This document shows positions 41,655-50,767 of a stretch of DNA of 64,000 bases, in pieces. A program made the position numbers and the translations under genes. The stretch covers positions 1 through 64,000 of the forward strand of contig JAVBKS010000003.1 in NCBI GenBank assembly GCA_031553935.1, given 5' to 3'. The stretch is from JAISDD01 sp031553935. Its GTDB lineage: Bacteria; Bacillota; Syntrophomonadia; Syntrophomonadales; Syntrophomonadaceae. The notes under the pieces were generated by a model. It was not told the DNA's origin. It saw only the letters and a program-made list of their open reading frames with translations, and did no database searches. Numbering within the stretch: the first letter of the stretch is position 1; the number at the start of each line of letters is the position of its first letter.

Positions 41655-42998
41655 ATGACAGTTGACAAATTAGAGGTAAAAAGAGCCCGATATCCTGACT
41701 GGAAAGATGATTATAATTCTAAGCTGATCACAGCTGAAGATGCGGTTAAGCTCATAAAAAACCATGATGTTTTAACTCTGTCAGGGGGATACAATGTTCC
41801 CAAAGACTTCGTTCATGCCTTCAATAAAGAGGTCTTGAATCTACAAGGAATCAAAGTTTGCACTGCCCTGGCTTTGGATGTACATGATTTTATGAAACCG
41901 TCCTACAAAGATAACCTGCATGTTGAAACGGCGTTTTTGGGTCCGGCAGAACGTCAATGCTTGCAATGGAACACCGCTACATTTACACCTATTCATTTAA
42001 GCCAATTGCCTAGGTGGCTCGAATACAACCGCCCTAATGTGGCGGCATTTATATGTGCGCCTCCGGATGAAAATGGTTATATGAATAGATCTTGTTTCGG
42101 GAATGTTATATCTCCTAGTATTATTGCAGATGCAGAGCATGTTATCGTCGAAGTCAATCCCCAAATGCCTTGGTTGGTTAGTGAAGCACTAAAAATTCAT
42201 GTTTCAGAGGTTGACTATATTATTGAATCAAATACACCGGTCACAGAGATCAAAGAGCCACCAATAACTAATGAGGATAAAATAATTGCTAAGTACATTG
42301 CGGAAATGGTTAATGACGGCGATACTATCCAGATTGGACTTGGCGGGCTTGCGTTTGCCATAGGTTACTTTTTGGATGGAAAGAAGGACTTAGGAGTACA
42401 TACTGAGTTGGTTAACAACTCCATCATGGAACTTATGAAACTAGGTGTAATCAACAACACGAAAAAGAATTATTGTACAGGGAAAGTGGTCTCCGCCTTT
42501 TGCGTCGGCGATCGTAAGCTTTGGGAATTCGTTGATCACAATCATGATTTCTTCTTTAATCCGATAGATTACAATAATGATCCCCGTATTATTGGGCGTA
42601 ACGACAATCTCGTTTCGATTAACAATGCATTAATGATAGACCTAACTGGGCAAGTAGCATCTGAATCGATAGGTTTTAGACAATACAGCGGTACCGGAGG
42701 CCAGGTTAATTTTGTCTTGGGTTCTTATCTTTCTCAAGGGGGAAAAGCTATTTTGGCGTTCAATTCGACTTACATAGATGAGAACAAAGAACGAAAATCT
42801 CGTATTATGCCGGCATTACCGTATGGCACCATAGTTTCTACTTCACGCAATGATGTTCAGTACATAGTTACGGAATATGGAGTTGCAAATCTGCGCTTGT
42901 TAAATTTACCGGCTAGAGCGAGGGCACTAATTAAAATCGCTCACCCTGATTTCCGTGATGAACTGACTTTCGAGGCCAAAAGGGCTGGGTGGCTATAG
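41655..42998 (+). CDS. Acetyl-CoA hydrolase/transferase (CoA-transferase)
   Basis: A 447-aa family I CoA-transferase of the Cat1/4-hydroxybutyrate CoA-transferase type. ATG 41655 is selected for AAAGGA seven bases before. Landmarks: ICAPPDENGYMNRSCFG, DTIQIGLGGLAFAIG, the active-site glutamate in GVHTELVNNS, and the GTGGQVNFVLGSYLS glycine loop. It moves CoA between acetate and another short acid. In a butyrate- or fatty-acid-metabolising anaerobe this would activate or release acids; the exact substrate is unknown. A hairpin terminator overlaps its stop. Confidence 0.88.
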   Translation: MTVDKLEVKRARYPDWKDDYNSKLITAEDAVKLIKNHDVLTLSGGYNVPKDFVHAFNKEVLNLQGIKVCTALALDVHDFMKPSYKDNLHVETAFLGPAERQCLQWNTATFTPIHLSQLPRWLEYNRPNVAAFICAPPDENGYMNRSCFGNVISPSIIADAEHVIVEVNPQMPWLVSEALKIHVSEVDYIIESNTPVTEIKEPPITNEDKIIAKYIAEMVNDGDTIQIGLGGLAFAIGYFLDGKKDLGVHTELVNNSIMELMKLGVINNTKKNYCTGKVVSAFCVGDRKLWEFVDHNHDFFFNPIDYNNDPRIIGRNDNLVSINNALMIDLTGQVASESIGFRQYSGTGGQVNFVLGSYLSQGGKAILAFNSTYIDENKERKSRIMPALPYGTIVSTSRNDVQYIVTEYGVANLRLLNLPARARALIKIAHPDFRDELTFEAKRAGWL

Positions 42999-43016
42999 CA
43001 CCCAGCCTTGATTTTA
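42983..43016 (+). terminator. Terminator with the stop codon in its loop
   Basis: Nine-bp stem ggctgggtg / cacccagcc; the CoA-transferase TAG (42996-42998) sits in the seven-base loop, and ttgatttta follows. Confidence 0.8.
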
Positions 43017-43082
43017 AGTTCTGCCGAAAAATAGTTAGTTGCTAAAGGGAAAACTGAAGAGAATATGACTCATATGTTTAAA

Positions 43083-43913
43083 CTAAAGCCTGGTTACCTT
43101 TGCGGGTTTACGATTAACTGTTCGTTGATACTTATAGGTGGGATAGCCAATAGCTAATGTTGATAAGATACGCTCATGAGATTTCAAACCGATATAATCT
43201 CTTAGTCTCACATCGGCATCGACCGCAGCGCTAAAAAAGCCGATAAAGCAGTTGCCTAATCCCATGGCATTAGATAATAAAGCTATACTGGCTGAAGCGA
43301 TACCTGCATCTAAGATAGCTGTCAATGGACCGGCAACGGCAATAATTGCGGGAGCACTATAAAATAAACCATCGATTCCATGATTTAAGTAGTTCGCGCA
43401 GATTCTCTTTACCCCGGCAAGATAATCGACCCCGGAGTTCTTCTGCGCTAGGGTTTTGGAGCCTTCATGATCATTAATTAGCTTTTCTAAAGCATTAATA
43501 GCTGTTTTGGTAAGCTCTGCAACAGCATCTGGATTATCGGCTACAATATACCGCAAGGGTTGTTGATTGCCTGCGGTAGGACTGTAACGAGCAGCTTCAA
43601 TTAATTCCGCAATTACTTCCGGGGATACCGGCTTATTAGTGTAAGACCTGATACTCCGGCGAAACTTTATGAAATTTTGCAAATTGCCATGGTTAATGTC
43701 AAAACTGTTGCGCTCATAAGGGATAATCTCCAGGGGATCATAGTTTACTAGGGTGATCGCTGCAGTGGGGCAAATGGCTAAGCAATGGCTACACTCAAAA
43801 CATAGCGCATTATTTATGCCAATATGGTCATCATTTGCAGTTAAGGCATGCGTTACGCAATCCTGAACACAGAGACCGCAGACATTACATTTTTCCTGAG
43901 AAATAGTAATCAT
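43083..43913 (-). CDS. Ferredoxin-nitroreductase fusion
   Basis: A 276-aa protein: residues 1-60 carry two [4Fe-4S] motifs (CNVCGLCVQDC and CFECSHCLAICP), and residues 85-270 form a nitroreductase FMN domain starting FIKFRRSIRSYTNKPV, with PTAGNQQPLRY and NAMGLGNCFIGFF. Such fusions in anaerobes reduce flavin or nitro compounds using ferredoxin. AGGGGGAGG precedes the ATG. It lies 34 bp downstream of a guanylate-kinase-like gene, possibly in one transcript. Confidence 0.9.
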   Translation of the reverse strand: MITISQEKCNVCGLCVQDCVTHALTANDDHIGINNALCFECSHCLAICPTAAITLVNYDPLEIIPYERNSFDINHGNLQNFIKFRRSIRSYTNKPVSPEVIAELIEAARYSPTAGNQQPLRYIVADNPDAVAELTKTAINALEKLINDHEGSKTLAQKNSGVDYLAGVKRICANYLNHGIDGLFYSAPAIIAVAGPLTAILDAGIASASIALLSNAMGLGNCFIGFFSAAVDADVRLRDYIGLKSHERILSTLAIGYPTYKYQRTVNRKPAKVTRL

Positions 43914-43947
43914 ATTAACCTCCCCCTTCTACACTAGCGCGGATCAA

Positions 43948-44700
43948 TCAATCATCTTTATGCTTAGTCATTTCAGCTTTGAAAGCACTTAGTTTTTGTA
44001 CTACTTTAACATTTTGATCCAAATTCCTGCTTATCATCATAGGCTGCCATGAGTAATAATCTTTGACTAGCTCAAGTGTTTCATAGTTTTCACCTAAATA
44101 GTCATTGTATATCTCTCCAGGTAAAAACGCTTCTTCTTTTTTCGCATTGATAACTTGAAAAATTATCTTCATTATATCATTGTAAGCTTCATCCAGGCTG
44201 CCAACATTATATACTACGTAATCAGCGCAGGCAATGGTTTGCATCTCCTTTTTGGCGAGCTCGTAGCGTTTACTGATCTCGTCTGTTGGCAGGCCCATTT
44301 CTAATAAGGTAGATCTTATAATTGATAAATCCCGGTAGATAAAAAGGCTGACAATATTTTCTTCACCAAGAAAACGGCGCATTGCCTGAACGCCTGGCAT
44401 TCCCATTGCGGCAACGCCATGTTTCCCGCTTTCTTTGAAGCGATTCAGCTCTTGTTTAGTCAGCCCATAACGGCGGTCGAGGTAATTAGCTTCTTGCTTG
44501 ATATCTCCATGTATTTTCAACTGCAGATATTGCTCATCATTAATAAAATAGTATTCCCGTCCATAAACCTCCTGAGAAAGTTGCTTCCTGGTTGTAAATG
44601 ATACAACCGGGAGTAACATGTCGCTATTTTTTAATACAATATATTCAGCCAAAGTTGTAACCCCTGCAAAAGTTGGACCGGTAAGAATGAAAAGCTTCAT
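43948..44700 (-). CDS. Guanylate-kinase-like protein without P-loop lysine
   Basis: A 250-aa protein. Its first 190 residues follow the guanylate kinase fold: LFILTGPTFAGVTTLAEY, VVSFTTRKQLSQEVYGREYYFI (GMP-binding region, quoted in part), then DRRYGLTKQEL. The P-loop is GPTFAGVTT, with valine in place of the lysine that contacts ATP phosphates in GxxxxGK(S/T). A 50-residue C-terminal extension has no guanylate kinase counterpart. Kinase activity is doubtful; a regulatory or scaffold role is possible. It should not be taken as the cell's essential gmk. Confidence 0.7.
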   Translation of the reverse strand: MKLFILTGPTFAGVTTLAEYIVLKNSDMLLPVVSFTTRKQLSQEVYGREYYFINDEQYLQLKIHGDIKQEANYLDRRYGLTKQELNRFKESGKHGVAAMGMPGVQAMRRFLGEENIVSLFIYRDLSIIRSTLLEMGLPTDEISKRYELAKKEMQTIACADYVVYNVGSLDEAYNDIMKIIFQVINAKKEEAFLPGEIYNDYLGENYETLELVKDYYSWQPMMISRNLDQNVKVVQKLSAFKAEMTKHKDD

Positions 44701-44858
44701 GCGCTGCTCCTTTAATAATTATTAGTATTGTTGATATCGTAAATAATCGGCATTCATATGAATGATTTTGTCGGCAGAGAAGGAAGTATAATAATTTGCA
44801 AGTAATTTTTGAAACTCTTGATATAATAATTGCAAAGACAAAATTTTTTGGAGGACCA

Positions 44859-45527
44859 ATGAAAAGAGTACTAGTTTTCGCGCCCCATCCTGATGATGAT
44901 ATTATAGGCTGCGGAGGCAGCATTGCGCGCCGGGTTGCAGCTGGTTATCAAGTATCTATTGTTTATATGACTTCTGGTGAGGCTGGGGGCTTAGATATTG
45001 AAAAAAAGAATCTCTTAAAGACTCGCGAGGAAGAAGCCCGAGCTGCAGCTAATATTTTAGGAGTAAATGACTTAGTATTTTTGCGCCTGCCAGATGGATA
45101 TATAACCTATGGACAAAAAGAACTGATAAGTTTGACCAGTATTATAAGATCACAAAGGCCGGATATAGTTTATTTACCGCATCAAAGTGATTTGGTTCCG
45201 GATCACACCAAAACATTTGAATTGGTTTGGGAAGCTTGCCGACGTGCAGAGACCAGAAACTTTCAAGACTCGGCAGGTGATCCTTGGATCATTGAGAATA
45301 TCCTTGCATATGAAGTTTGGCAGCCGCTTGACAAAATTGGCTGGGTAGAAGATATCAGCCGGGTGATGTCTTTGAAAATGGAAGCTTTAAAGGAGCATGT
45401 ATCCCAGCTAAAACTGATGGCATTAGATGAAGCGGTGCAAGGATTAAATCGATATCGGGGGGTAATGACCGGCAAAGGAGAGTATTGTGAGTGTTTTCAA
45501 GTTTTGAAGACCAAAGTAGTTTGGTAA
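44859..45527 (+). CDS. PIG-L-family deacetylase
   Basis: A 222-aa zinc deacetylase; ATG 44859 follows GGAGGACC. The motif APHPDDDIIGCGGS (HPDDE-like metal site with D in place of E) is at residue 7, and the distal zinc histidine is probably in DLVPDHTKTFE. Relatives remove N-acetyl from GlcNAc-type conjugates (GlcNAc-PI, mycothiol, bacillithiol precursors). It overlaps a glycosyltransferase gene by 37 nt, suggesting a two-step pathway that adds a sugar and then deacetylates it. The product is unknown. Confidence 0.85.
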   Translation: MKRVLVFAPHPDDDIIGCGGSIARRVAAGYQVSIVYMTSGEAGGLDIEKKNLLKTREEEARAAANILGVNDLVFLRLPDGYITYGQKELISLTSIIRSQRPDIVYLPHQSDLVPDHTKTFELVWEACRRAETRNFQDSAGDPWIIENILAYEVWQPLDKIGWVEDISRVMSLKMEALKEHVSQLKLMALDEAVQGLNRYRGVMTGKGEYCECFQVLKTKVVW

Positions 45528-46564
45528 ACAAAGGGAAAAGCATTTTATTGTTATCACCGTTTGGCAAACAACAAAGAGGAAACACTCTAACCGCTGCTCG
45601 CCTATGCAGGGGTTTGCAGAAAATGGGATGGCAAATTGATAATATTTCTCTGGATGAAAGTGGAACCGTAAAAGAAATAAAGGAAAATTTAGCAGAGGGC
45701 AAGTACTGTCTATGGCATGGATTGCACGCAGGGTATATGGGGAGTTTTAGGGCAAATATGCCGGAAATAAGCTCCTTGCCTTTTCTGTTAACCATGACGG
45801 GAACTGATTTGGGCAGGATCATGCACACGAGGCAAAACAATGATTTGATTTATAGTACTCTACAAGCAGCCCATGCCATCGTGGTTTTTAATTCCGCTTA
45901 TGTTAACCTTATTGCAGAAGTTGACCAAAATCTGACTGCCAAGACTCATATTATTCCCCAAGGCGTAGAATTGGAGAACGGGAAATCGATACTTGTCGAT
46001 GAAGCTTTTTCCCCATCTGATTTTGTAATTTTACTGCCCAGCGGATTACGGACGATTAAAAACATTGATATGGCGATTAATGCTGTAGATGTTTTACAGG
46101 AAAAGTACAAAGAGCTTCGTTTATTAATTATCGGAGCCCCGATTCAAGAAGATTATGCGGAAAGAATTATTGAGAAGCTTAAAACCAGAAATTATATTAA
46201 ATATATTGGCGAAGTTGATCACCATTATATGAAAAGTATATTTCAAATGGGCAAGGTGGTTTTAAATTGTTCCCATACCGAGGGACAGCCTCAGGCGGCA
46301 TTAGAAGCAATGAGCCTTGGCATTCCTTGTATTTTGACAGCGGTTCCTGGAAATCTCAACATTATCACCCATGGACGGCAAGGTCTATATATCAATGATA
46401 CCGAGCAGTTATGCGAGGCTATTGAGTATTATATTGCAAACGAGAATCGGCGCCTAGAAATGGGGGATGCGGCTGCACATTTAGTTGCGGAGCATTTTTT
46501 GCTAGATGCGGAAATTAAAGCCTATGATTCATTATATAAAAACCTTTTGTCCAAGAAGCAATAA
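45491..46564 (+). CDS. GT4-type glycosyltransferase
   Basis: A 357-aa GT-B enzyme from GTG 45491. The N-terminal half shows GNTLTAARLCRGLQKMGWQ and FLLTMTGTDLGRI, and the C-terminal donor domain has LLPSGLRTIKNID and the EGQPQAALEAMSLGIPC E-x7-E signature of retaining GT4 enzymes. The TMTGTDL segment recalls SenB-like and related small-molecule glycosyltransferases, but that is a by-eye resemblance. The 37-nt overlap with a PIG-L deacetylase gene suggests joint synthesis of a sugar conjugate such as a low-molecular-weight thiol or surface glycan. Confidence 0.8.
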   Translation: MFSSFEDQSSLVNKGKSILLLSPFGKQQRGNTLTAARLCRGLQKMGWQIDNISLDESGTVKEIKENLAEGKYCLWHGLHAGYMGSFRANMPEISSLPFLLTMTGTDLGRIMHTRQNNDLIYSTLQAAHAIVVFNSAYVNLIAEVDQNLTAKTHIIPQGVELENGKSILVDEAFSPSDFVILLPSGLRTIKNIDMAINAVDVLQEKYKELRLLIIGAPIQEDYAERIIEKLKTRNYIKYIGEVDHHYMKSIFQMGKVVLNCSHTEGQPQAALEAMSLGIPCILTAVPGNLNIITHGRQGLYINDTEQLCEAIEYYIANENRRLEMGDAAAHLVAEHFLLDAEIKAYDSLYKNLLSKKQ

Positions 46565-46585
46565 TAACTTATATTGGAGAAAACC

Positions 46586-47365
46586 ATGCAAATACATGTT
46601 CTGGCCAGCGGAAGTACTGGTAATTCCATTCTGTTACAAGCCGGAGAGGTAAATGTTCTAATAGATGCCGGGATTAGCACCCGGGCTATAACTGGAGGTT
46701 TAGCAGGACTCGGGCTTACACCTGCAGATTTGGCAGCAGTTTTAATAACTCACGAACACAACGATCATGTCAAAGGGCTGGAAGTCTTATTGAAGAAATA
46801 CAAAATACCGGTGGTAACGCGGCACAATACCTGGCAAAATCTTTATTGCCGAGAGAGCATTCCAGAAGAATGCCGCTACATTCTCGAAAGACCACTGAGA
46901 ATTGGACCACTAAAAGTGAGATTTTTCAAAGTGTCCCACGATGCCGCCGACCCGGTTGGTTACATATTCTTATATCAAGAAAAGAAAGCGGTTGTAATGA
47001 CAGATTTAGGACAAGTCAACCAATATTTGCTTCAACATGCTGCCCATGCCGATGCAATAGTTATGGAAAGTAATTTCGACCCGCAAATGCTTAGATACGG
47101 CCCGTATCCCCCCTATTTAAAAAAGCGGATAGCTGGACCCCGTGGTCATTTATCTAATCAAGATGCTGGTGAGTTTTTAAGCAGGGTTGCTAAGAAAAGT
47201 CATTTGCAAATAATTTTGGCTCACTTAAGTCAAAATAACAATACTCGGGAATTAGCTGAAAAAACTGTCACAGATATGTTGAGTATAAAAGGACATGATG
47301 ATAATACTGCGATCAGTTTATTTCCAGCTTATCCGACCCAAACCGTGAGTATAAAGGTGCCTTAA
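46586..47365 (+). CDS. MBL-fold hydrolase, YycJ/WalJ-like
   Basis: A 259-aa metallo-beta-lactamase-fold protein; ATG 46586 follows TTGGAG. It begins IHVLASGSTGNSILLQAG, has the metal motif THEHNDHVKGLE, a later VMTDLGQ, and the end AHLSQNNNTRELA, as in YycJ/WalJ, an exonuclease-like protein linked to the WalRK wall-stress system. No walRK is nearby. Its stop codon overlaps the convergent cyclophilin stop, the palindrome TTAA serving both. Confidence 0.85.
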   Translation: MQIHVLASGSTGNSILLQAGEVNVLIDAGISTRAITGGLAGLGLTPADLAAVLITHEHNDHVKGLEVLLKKYKIPVVTRHNTWQNLYCRESIPEECRYILERPLRIGPLKVRFFKVSHDAADPVGYIFLYQEKKAVVMTDLGQVNQYLLQHAAHADAIVMESNFDPQMLRYGPYPPYLKKRIAGPRGHLSNQDAGEFLSRVAKKSHLQIILAHLSQNNNTRELAEKTVTDMLSIKGHDDNTAISLFPAYPTQTVSIKVP

Positions 47366-47883
47366 CTCTTGATAACCTCAGGATAAGTAACACCGAAGGT
47401 TTCAACTGTCATGAAGAGGATCTTTTGTTCGTTATAGGGCCTATCACTGCAATCTCTAGTTGCATAGACGATTTCATCAACAACATCTAGGCCGTCAATA
47501 ACTTTGCCAAAAGCTGCGTATTCTCCATTTAAATGAGGGGCATCATCAGTCATGATGAAAAACTGTGATCCAGCCGAATTAGGATCAAAGGTGCGAGCCA
47601 TAGAAATGATCCCGCGCTCATGTTTGAGATTATTAGTAAAACCATTGCTGTTAAATTCACCAGGGATACTATAGCCTGGACCGCCCATACCGCTACCTTC
47701 AGGGCAGCCGCCTTGAATCATGAATCCAGGAATAACGCGGTGAAAAATTATATCGGTGTAATAGCTTTTGTTTATCAGAGATATAAAATTATTAACCGTA
47801 TTAGGCGCGATTTCTGGATATAGCTCAACTTTAATTACGGACTTAGAATCCATAGTCATAGTTACAATAGGGTTATTACTCAC
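47362..47883 (-). CDS. Cyclophilin-type peptidyl-prolyl isomerase
   Basis: A 173-aa cytoplasmic cyclophilin from GTG 47883 with AAAGGAAG upstream. Active-site residues are visible in FHRVIPGFMIQGG (catalytic Arg, Phe and Gln), MARTFDPNSAGSQFFI and NGEYAAFGKVIDG. A GGPGYSIPGEF loop is typical of bacterial PpiB. It catalyses cis-trans isomerisation of prolyl bonds. No signal peptide is present. Confidence 0.9.
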   Translation of the reverse strand: MSNNPIVTMTMDSKSVIKVELYPEIAPNTVNNFISLINKSYYTDIIFHRVIPGFMIQGGCPEGSGMGGPGYSIPGEFNSNGFTNNLKHERGIISMARTFDPNSAGSQFFIMTDDAPHLNGEYAAFGKVIDGLDVVDEIVYATRDCSDRPYNEQKILFMTVETFGVTYPEVIKS

Positions 47884-48066
47884 ATTATCTTCCTTTCTAA
47901 TTGAACTCTAATTAATTATAACCAGTATACCAAAACCTAAATCGACTAAACAAATAGTGCAGTGTTGATTAATAATTCGCTGCTTTATATCAATGAACTA
48001 AGAGTATAATATATTTATGCTTTTACTCACAAAATAAACTATTCGATGGAAAGGCGAAGATTACGT

Positions 48067-49194
48067 ATGTCTAATAGGATTTTACTGATAGGTATTTTTT
48101 GCTCATGTCTTATAGCGTCATTGATCCTCACGGATTTGATTCCCAGTTTTATTATGGCACTCCTATTCTTAGCTATGGGAACTGGCCTGGGTTTTTTTAT
48201 TGCCTTGAGCAGTAACCGATTGCAGCAGCTCCAGGAGAACGAGCAGATGTTTATCGGATTAAGAAGCATTTTAATGCAAAAAAACCGGAACGATTTCAAT
48301 GAATACTTAGCCCAAAAGATTTCAAGGGTTGGCCACTATAAAGACTATCATGTCATTTTGATTGGGGAAGATAATCAAAGCAAAAAATGGGAAAGCAGCT
48401 GCGAAATAATTCAGCAGACCAAAAGCCCTTTCTTGGCCGAGCGGAGTCAGCAGCCTGAATATTTCAAACAATTAGATGCAGATACTAAAAACTTTGCCGG
48501 TTGGCCATTGTATACTGATGAGAAGCTGGATAGCATTATTTTTCTAACTAATTTTTATGGGGTTCCTTCCTTGAAAAAGCTCTACGATAAACGAATTGAG
48601 CACATAATGATGCTGGCAGCGGTAATAAGAGGAAATGATTACCTAAATGCCAAAGAAAGTGCCGGCAAGGAACGGATATTCAAAGTTATGGCTTCAGCAT
48701 GGGAACAAAAGGATGAGACATTTAGCGGGCATTCTGAAAGGGTTGCTGAATTAGCACTATTGCTAGGCACAAAGCTTAGACTAACTGCAGACGAATGCCA
48801 AGACTTATTCTGGGGAGCTTATCTCCATGACATCGGTCGAGAGGCAGAATTGGCAAGTGAATCCAGTTGTGGAGAAAGTACAGCAGGAATAATTGAGCAC
48901 ACGGTTAAGGGTGCAGAATTATTCCCAGATGAAGAGTGCTTCAAGAATATAAGGGAAATAATTCTATACCACCATGAACATTATGACGGCAGTGGACCCC
49001 ACGGCCTAAAACATAATGATATTCCGCAATTAGCTCGCATTGTTGCTTTAGCAGACTTTTATGATGCCCTCAGGTTTTTATCCCCGCAGGAAGAAGACGT
49101 TTTTATCGATCATGCTTCGGCTTTAGCCGAATTAAAAAAAGGCTCGGGAAGCTATTTCGACCCTTTAGCCTTAGTGGCTTTAGAGGAAATCTAA
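48067..49194 (+). CDS. Membrane HD-GYP-like phosphohydrolase
   Basis: A 375-aa protein; ATG 48067 is preferred to 48046, which has no ribosome site. Two membrane helices near the N-terminus (about 5-25 and 30-50), a GAF-like region at 70-195, and an HD domain at 215-375. Metal residues are visible in HSERVAEL, LHDIGRE, HTVKGAELF and HHEHYDGSG. The GYP of HD-GYP c-di-GMP phosphodiesterases is replaced by GPHG (DGSGPHGLKHNDIP), while the rest of the signature and ARIVALADFYDAL match. It may hydrolyse c-di-GMP made by the GGDEF protein at 12206, or another cyclic dinucleotide. Confidence 0.8.
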   Translation: MSNRILLIGIFCSCLIASLILTDLIPSFIMALLFLAMGTGLGFFIALSSNRLQQLQENEQMFIGLRSILMQKNRNDFNEYLAQKISRVGHYKDYHVILIGEDNQSKKWESSCEIIQQTKSPFLAERSQQPEYFKQLDADTKNFAGWPLYTDEKLDSIIFLTNFYGVPSLKKLYDKRIEHIMMLAAVIRGNDYLNAKESAGKERIFKVMASAWEQKDETFSGHSERVAELALLLGTKLRLTADECQDLFWGAYLHDIGREAELASESSCGESTAGIIEHTVKGAELFPDEECFKNIREIILYHHEHYDGSGPHGLKHNDIPQLARIVALADFYDALRFLSPQEEDVFIDHASALAELKKGSGSYFDPLALVALEEI

Positions 49195-49336
49195 TAGTCT
49201 TCCCCTATGCATGCAAATTGTAACCAATGGTTTTTCAATCTCAGTTAAGGGACGGATTCAAGGAAATACTTGGCCAGACAAATTACATTGACAGACATAG
49301 TAATATGACTTATTATGTATTTGTGGAGGTGAATTT

Positions 49337-49666
49337 ATGCAAGGCAAGGTTTCATCAGATTTGTTGCGAGGACATACCGACACGATCATCTTAAGTGTTT
49401 TACGTCGGGCAGACAGCTATGGTTATGAAATCTACAAAACTATTTTGTCAAAAACTGAAAAAAAATTTGAATTAAAGGAAGCTACTCTATATGCTGCCTT
49501 TCGCAGATTGGAACAAGATGGAGCTATTATTTCTTATTGGGGAGACGAGACCCAAGGTGGCAGGCGCAAGTATTATAGAATAACCCCAAACGGAGAACAA
49601 CAATTTCAGAAAAATCGTGCGGATTGGATTTTTACTAATCGAATTCTAGAGAGTTTTTTCGAGTAA
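49337..49666 (+). CDS. PadR-family transcriptional regulator
   Basis: A 109-aa winged-helix protein: DTIILSVLRRADSYGYEIYK, LKEATLYAAFRRLEQDGAI and the wing GGRRKYYRITPNGE are the PadR signature. GGAGGTGAA precedes the ATG. Thirteen bases separate it from a membrane protein gene with a permease-prefix-like domain, the common PadR-controlled pair; autorepression of the operon is expected. Confidence 0.92.
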   Translation: MQGKVSSDLLRGHTDTIILSVLRRADSYGYEIYKTILSKTEKKFELKEATLYAAFRRLEQDGAIISYWGDETQGGRRKYYRITPNGEQQFQKNRADWIFTNRILESFFE

Positions 49667-49679
49667 TGGAGGTGTCAAG

Positions 49680-50585
49680 ATGGATAATAGATTACTTAGT
49701 GCAGTTGAAGAATTGTTCGTGGATTATGAAGATAGCTCTGAGTTAAAAGATCTAAAAGAGGAAATTGCCATTAATTTACAGGAGCGGGTCAGCGAATTGG
49801 TTGACAAAGGTATGAAATATGAAAAAGCTGTGGAAATTGCGCTCAAAGAACTTGGCGATATTAGTGAAGCAGCCAATAGCATTAGTAAACAAAAGCACAA
49901 AGAACTCATTGGCGAACTGTATTTTAACAGAAAGCCTCTGGACAGAACTCATGTAATAGGATACACAGTCGCGGGAGTTATAGCCCTGTTCGGCATCATA
50001 ACCGCAATGATCGTTGGTTTTCATACCGGCGGGATCAAAGAATCCATGTCAACTTTAATGGTGTTTATTTTGCCTCCTGGATGTGCGTTTATTTACTTAG
50101 GTCTAACTCAGGAAACTATATCCAGTTATGCCATGAAGCCAAAGCGAGCGCTGCTTTATAGCCTAAGTGGTGGACTGATATTAACCGGCTTCTTCTTAAG
50201 TGCCTTGGTTATTTTTAACGGCGTGAAGTGGGGAGATTTACCATGGAACAGTATTGTTGAATACAAATTTATGCTATTGCAGGCTAATGCCGTTTCAGTG
50301 TTAGGGATATGCTTGGTATTTCTGTTGCCCGCCTTGACTTTGTTATGCTATTTGCTATTGAGCGAAAAAGATCGCTATAAACCATGGGTGAGGGAACAGC
50401 AACTTCGTTGGACGCAGGAATACGATGAGAGGTTCGGATTTTCATCTGGTGCTCTTTGGATCAGTGCAGTCGCAGTTTTTTTACTAGTTGGCATGTTAAT
50501 GAAGTGGAGTATTGCCTGGATCGTTTTTCTCTTTGCATTAGCAGGACAATTATTGATACTGAGGCAGCATGGACGAGCAAAATAG
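49680..50585 (+). CDS. Permease-prefix-domain membrane protein
   Basis: A 301-aa protein. Residues 1-85 are a helical domain of the permease-prefix/DUF1700 type (LKEEIAINLQERVSELVDKG, YEKAVEIALKELGDI in sequence). At least six membrane segments follow (about 92-112, 122-142, 155-178, 195-218, 245-262 and 268-288). It pairs with a PadR repressor and is co-transcribed. The function is unknown; such pairs are often antimicrobial- or envelope-stress-inducible. Confidence 0.75.
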   Translation: MDNRLLSAVEELFVDYEDSSELKDLKEEIAINLQERVSELVDKGMKYEKAVEIALKELGDISEAANSISKQKHKELIGELYFNRKPLDRTHVIGYTVAGVIALFGIITAMIVGFHTGGIKESMSTLMVFILPPGCAFIYLGLTQETISSYAMKPKRALLYSLSGGLILTGFFLSALVIFNGVKWGDLPWNSIVEYKFMLLQANAVSVLGICLVFLLPALTLLCYLLLSEKDRYKPWVREQQLRWTQEYDERFGFSSGALWISAVAVFLLVGMLMKWSIAWIVFLFALAGQLLILRQHGRAK

Positions 50586-50701
50586 TATAAGTGGAAACAA
50601 ATCCATAATAACAGGGCATGAAATGGAAAAACTTGCTCTATACTACGTTTAACCTGCTGTGCAAAATGTGCATAATCTATATAAGTAACAGGGAGATGAG
50701 G

Positions 50702-50767
50702 ATGCAAATAATTCTTATGCTAATAGTTGCACTTCATTGGAAAGGTAGTATAGCAAGTGGATTATAA
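50702..50767 (+). CDS. Possible 21-aa hydrophobic peptide upstream of gin
   Basis: ATG 50702 follows GGGAG by six bases and reads MQIILMLIVALHWKGS to a TAA at 50765-50767. It overlaps the GTG of the gin gene by 11 nt. It could be a translational-coupling leader or chance. The ribosome site of gin itself is weak and 11 nt away, which gives the idea some weight. Confidence 0.3.
   Translation: MQIILMLIVALHWKGSIASGL

Noticed and set aside
45491..46564. Naming the glycosyltransferase BshA or SenB
   Set aside because: Resemblance is limited to general GT4 features and one short motif, and no supporting pathway genes are in the window.
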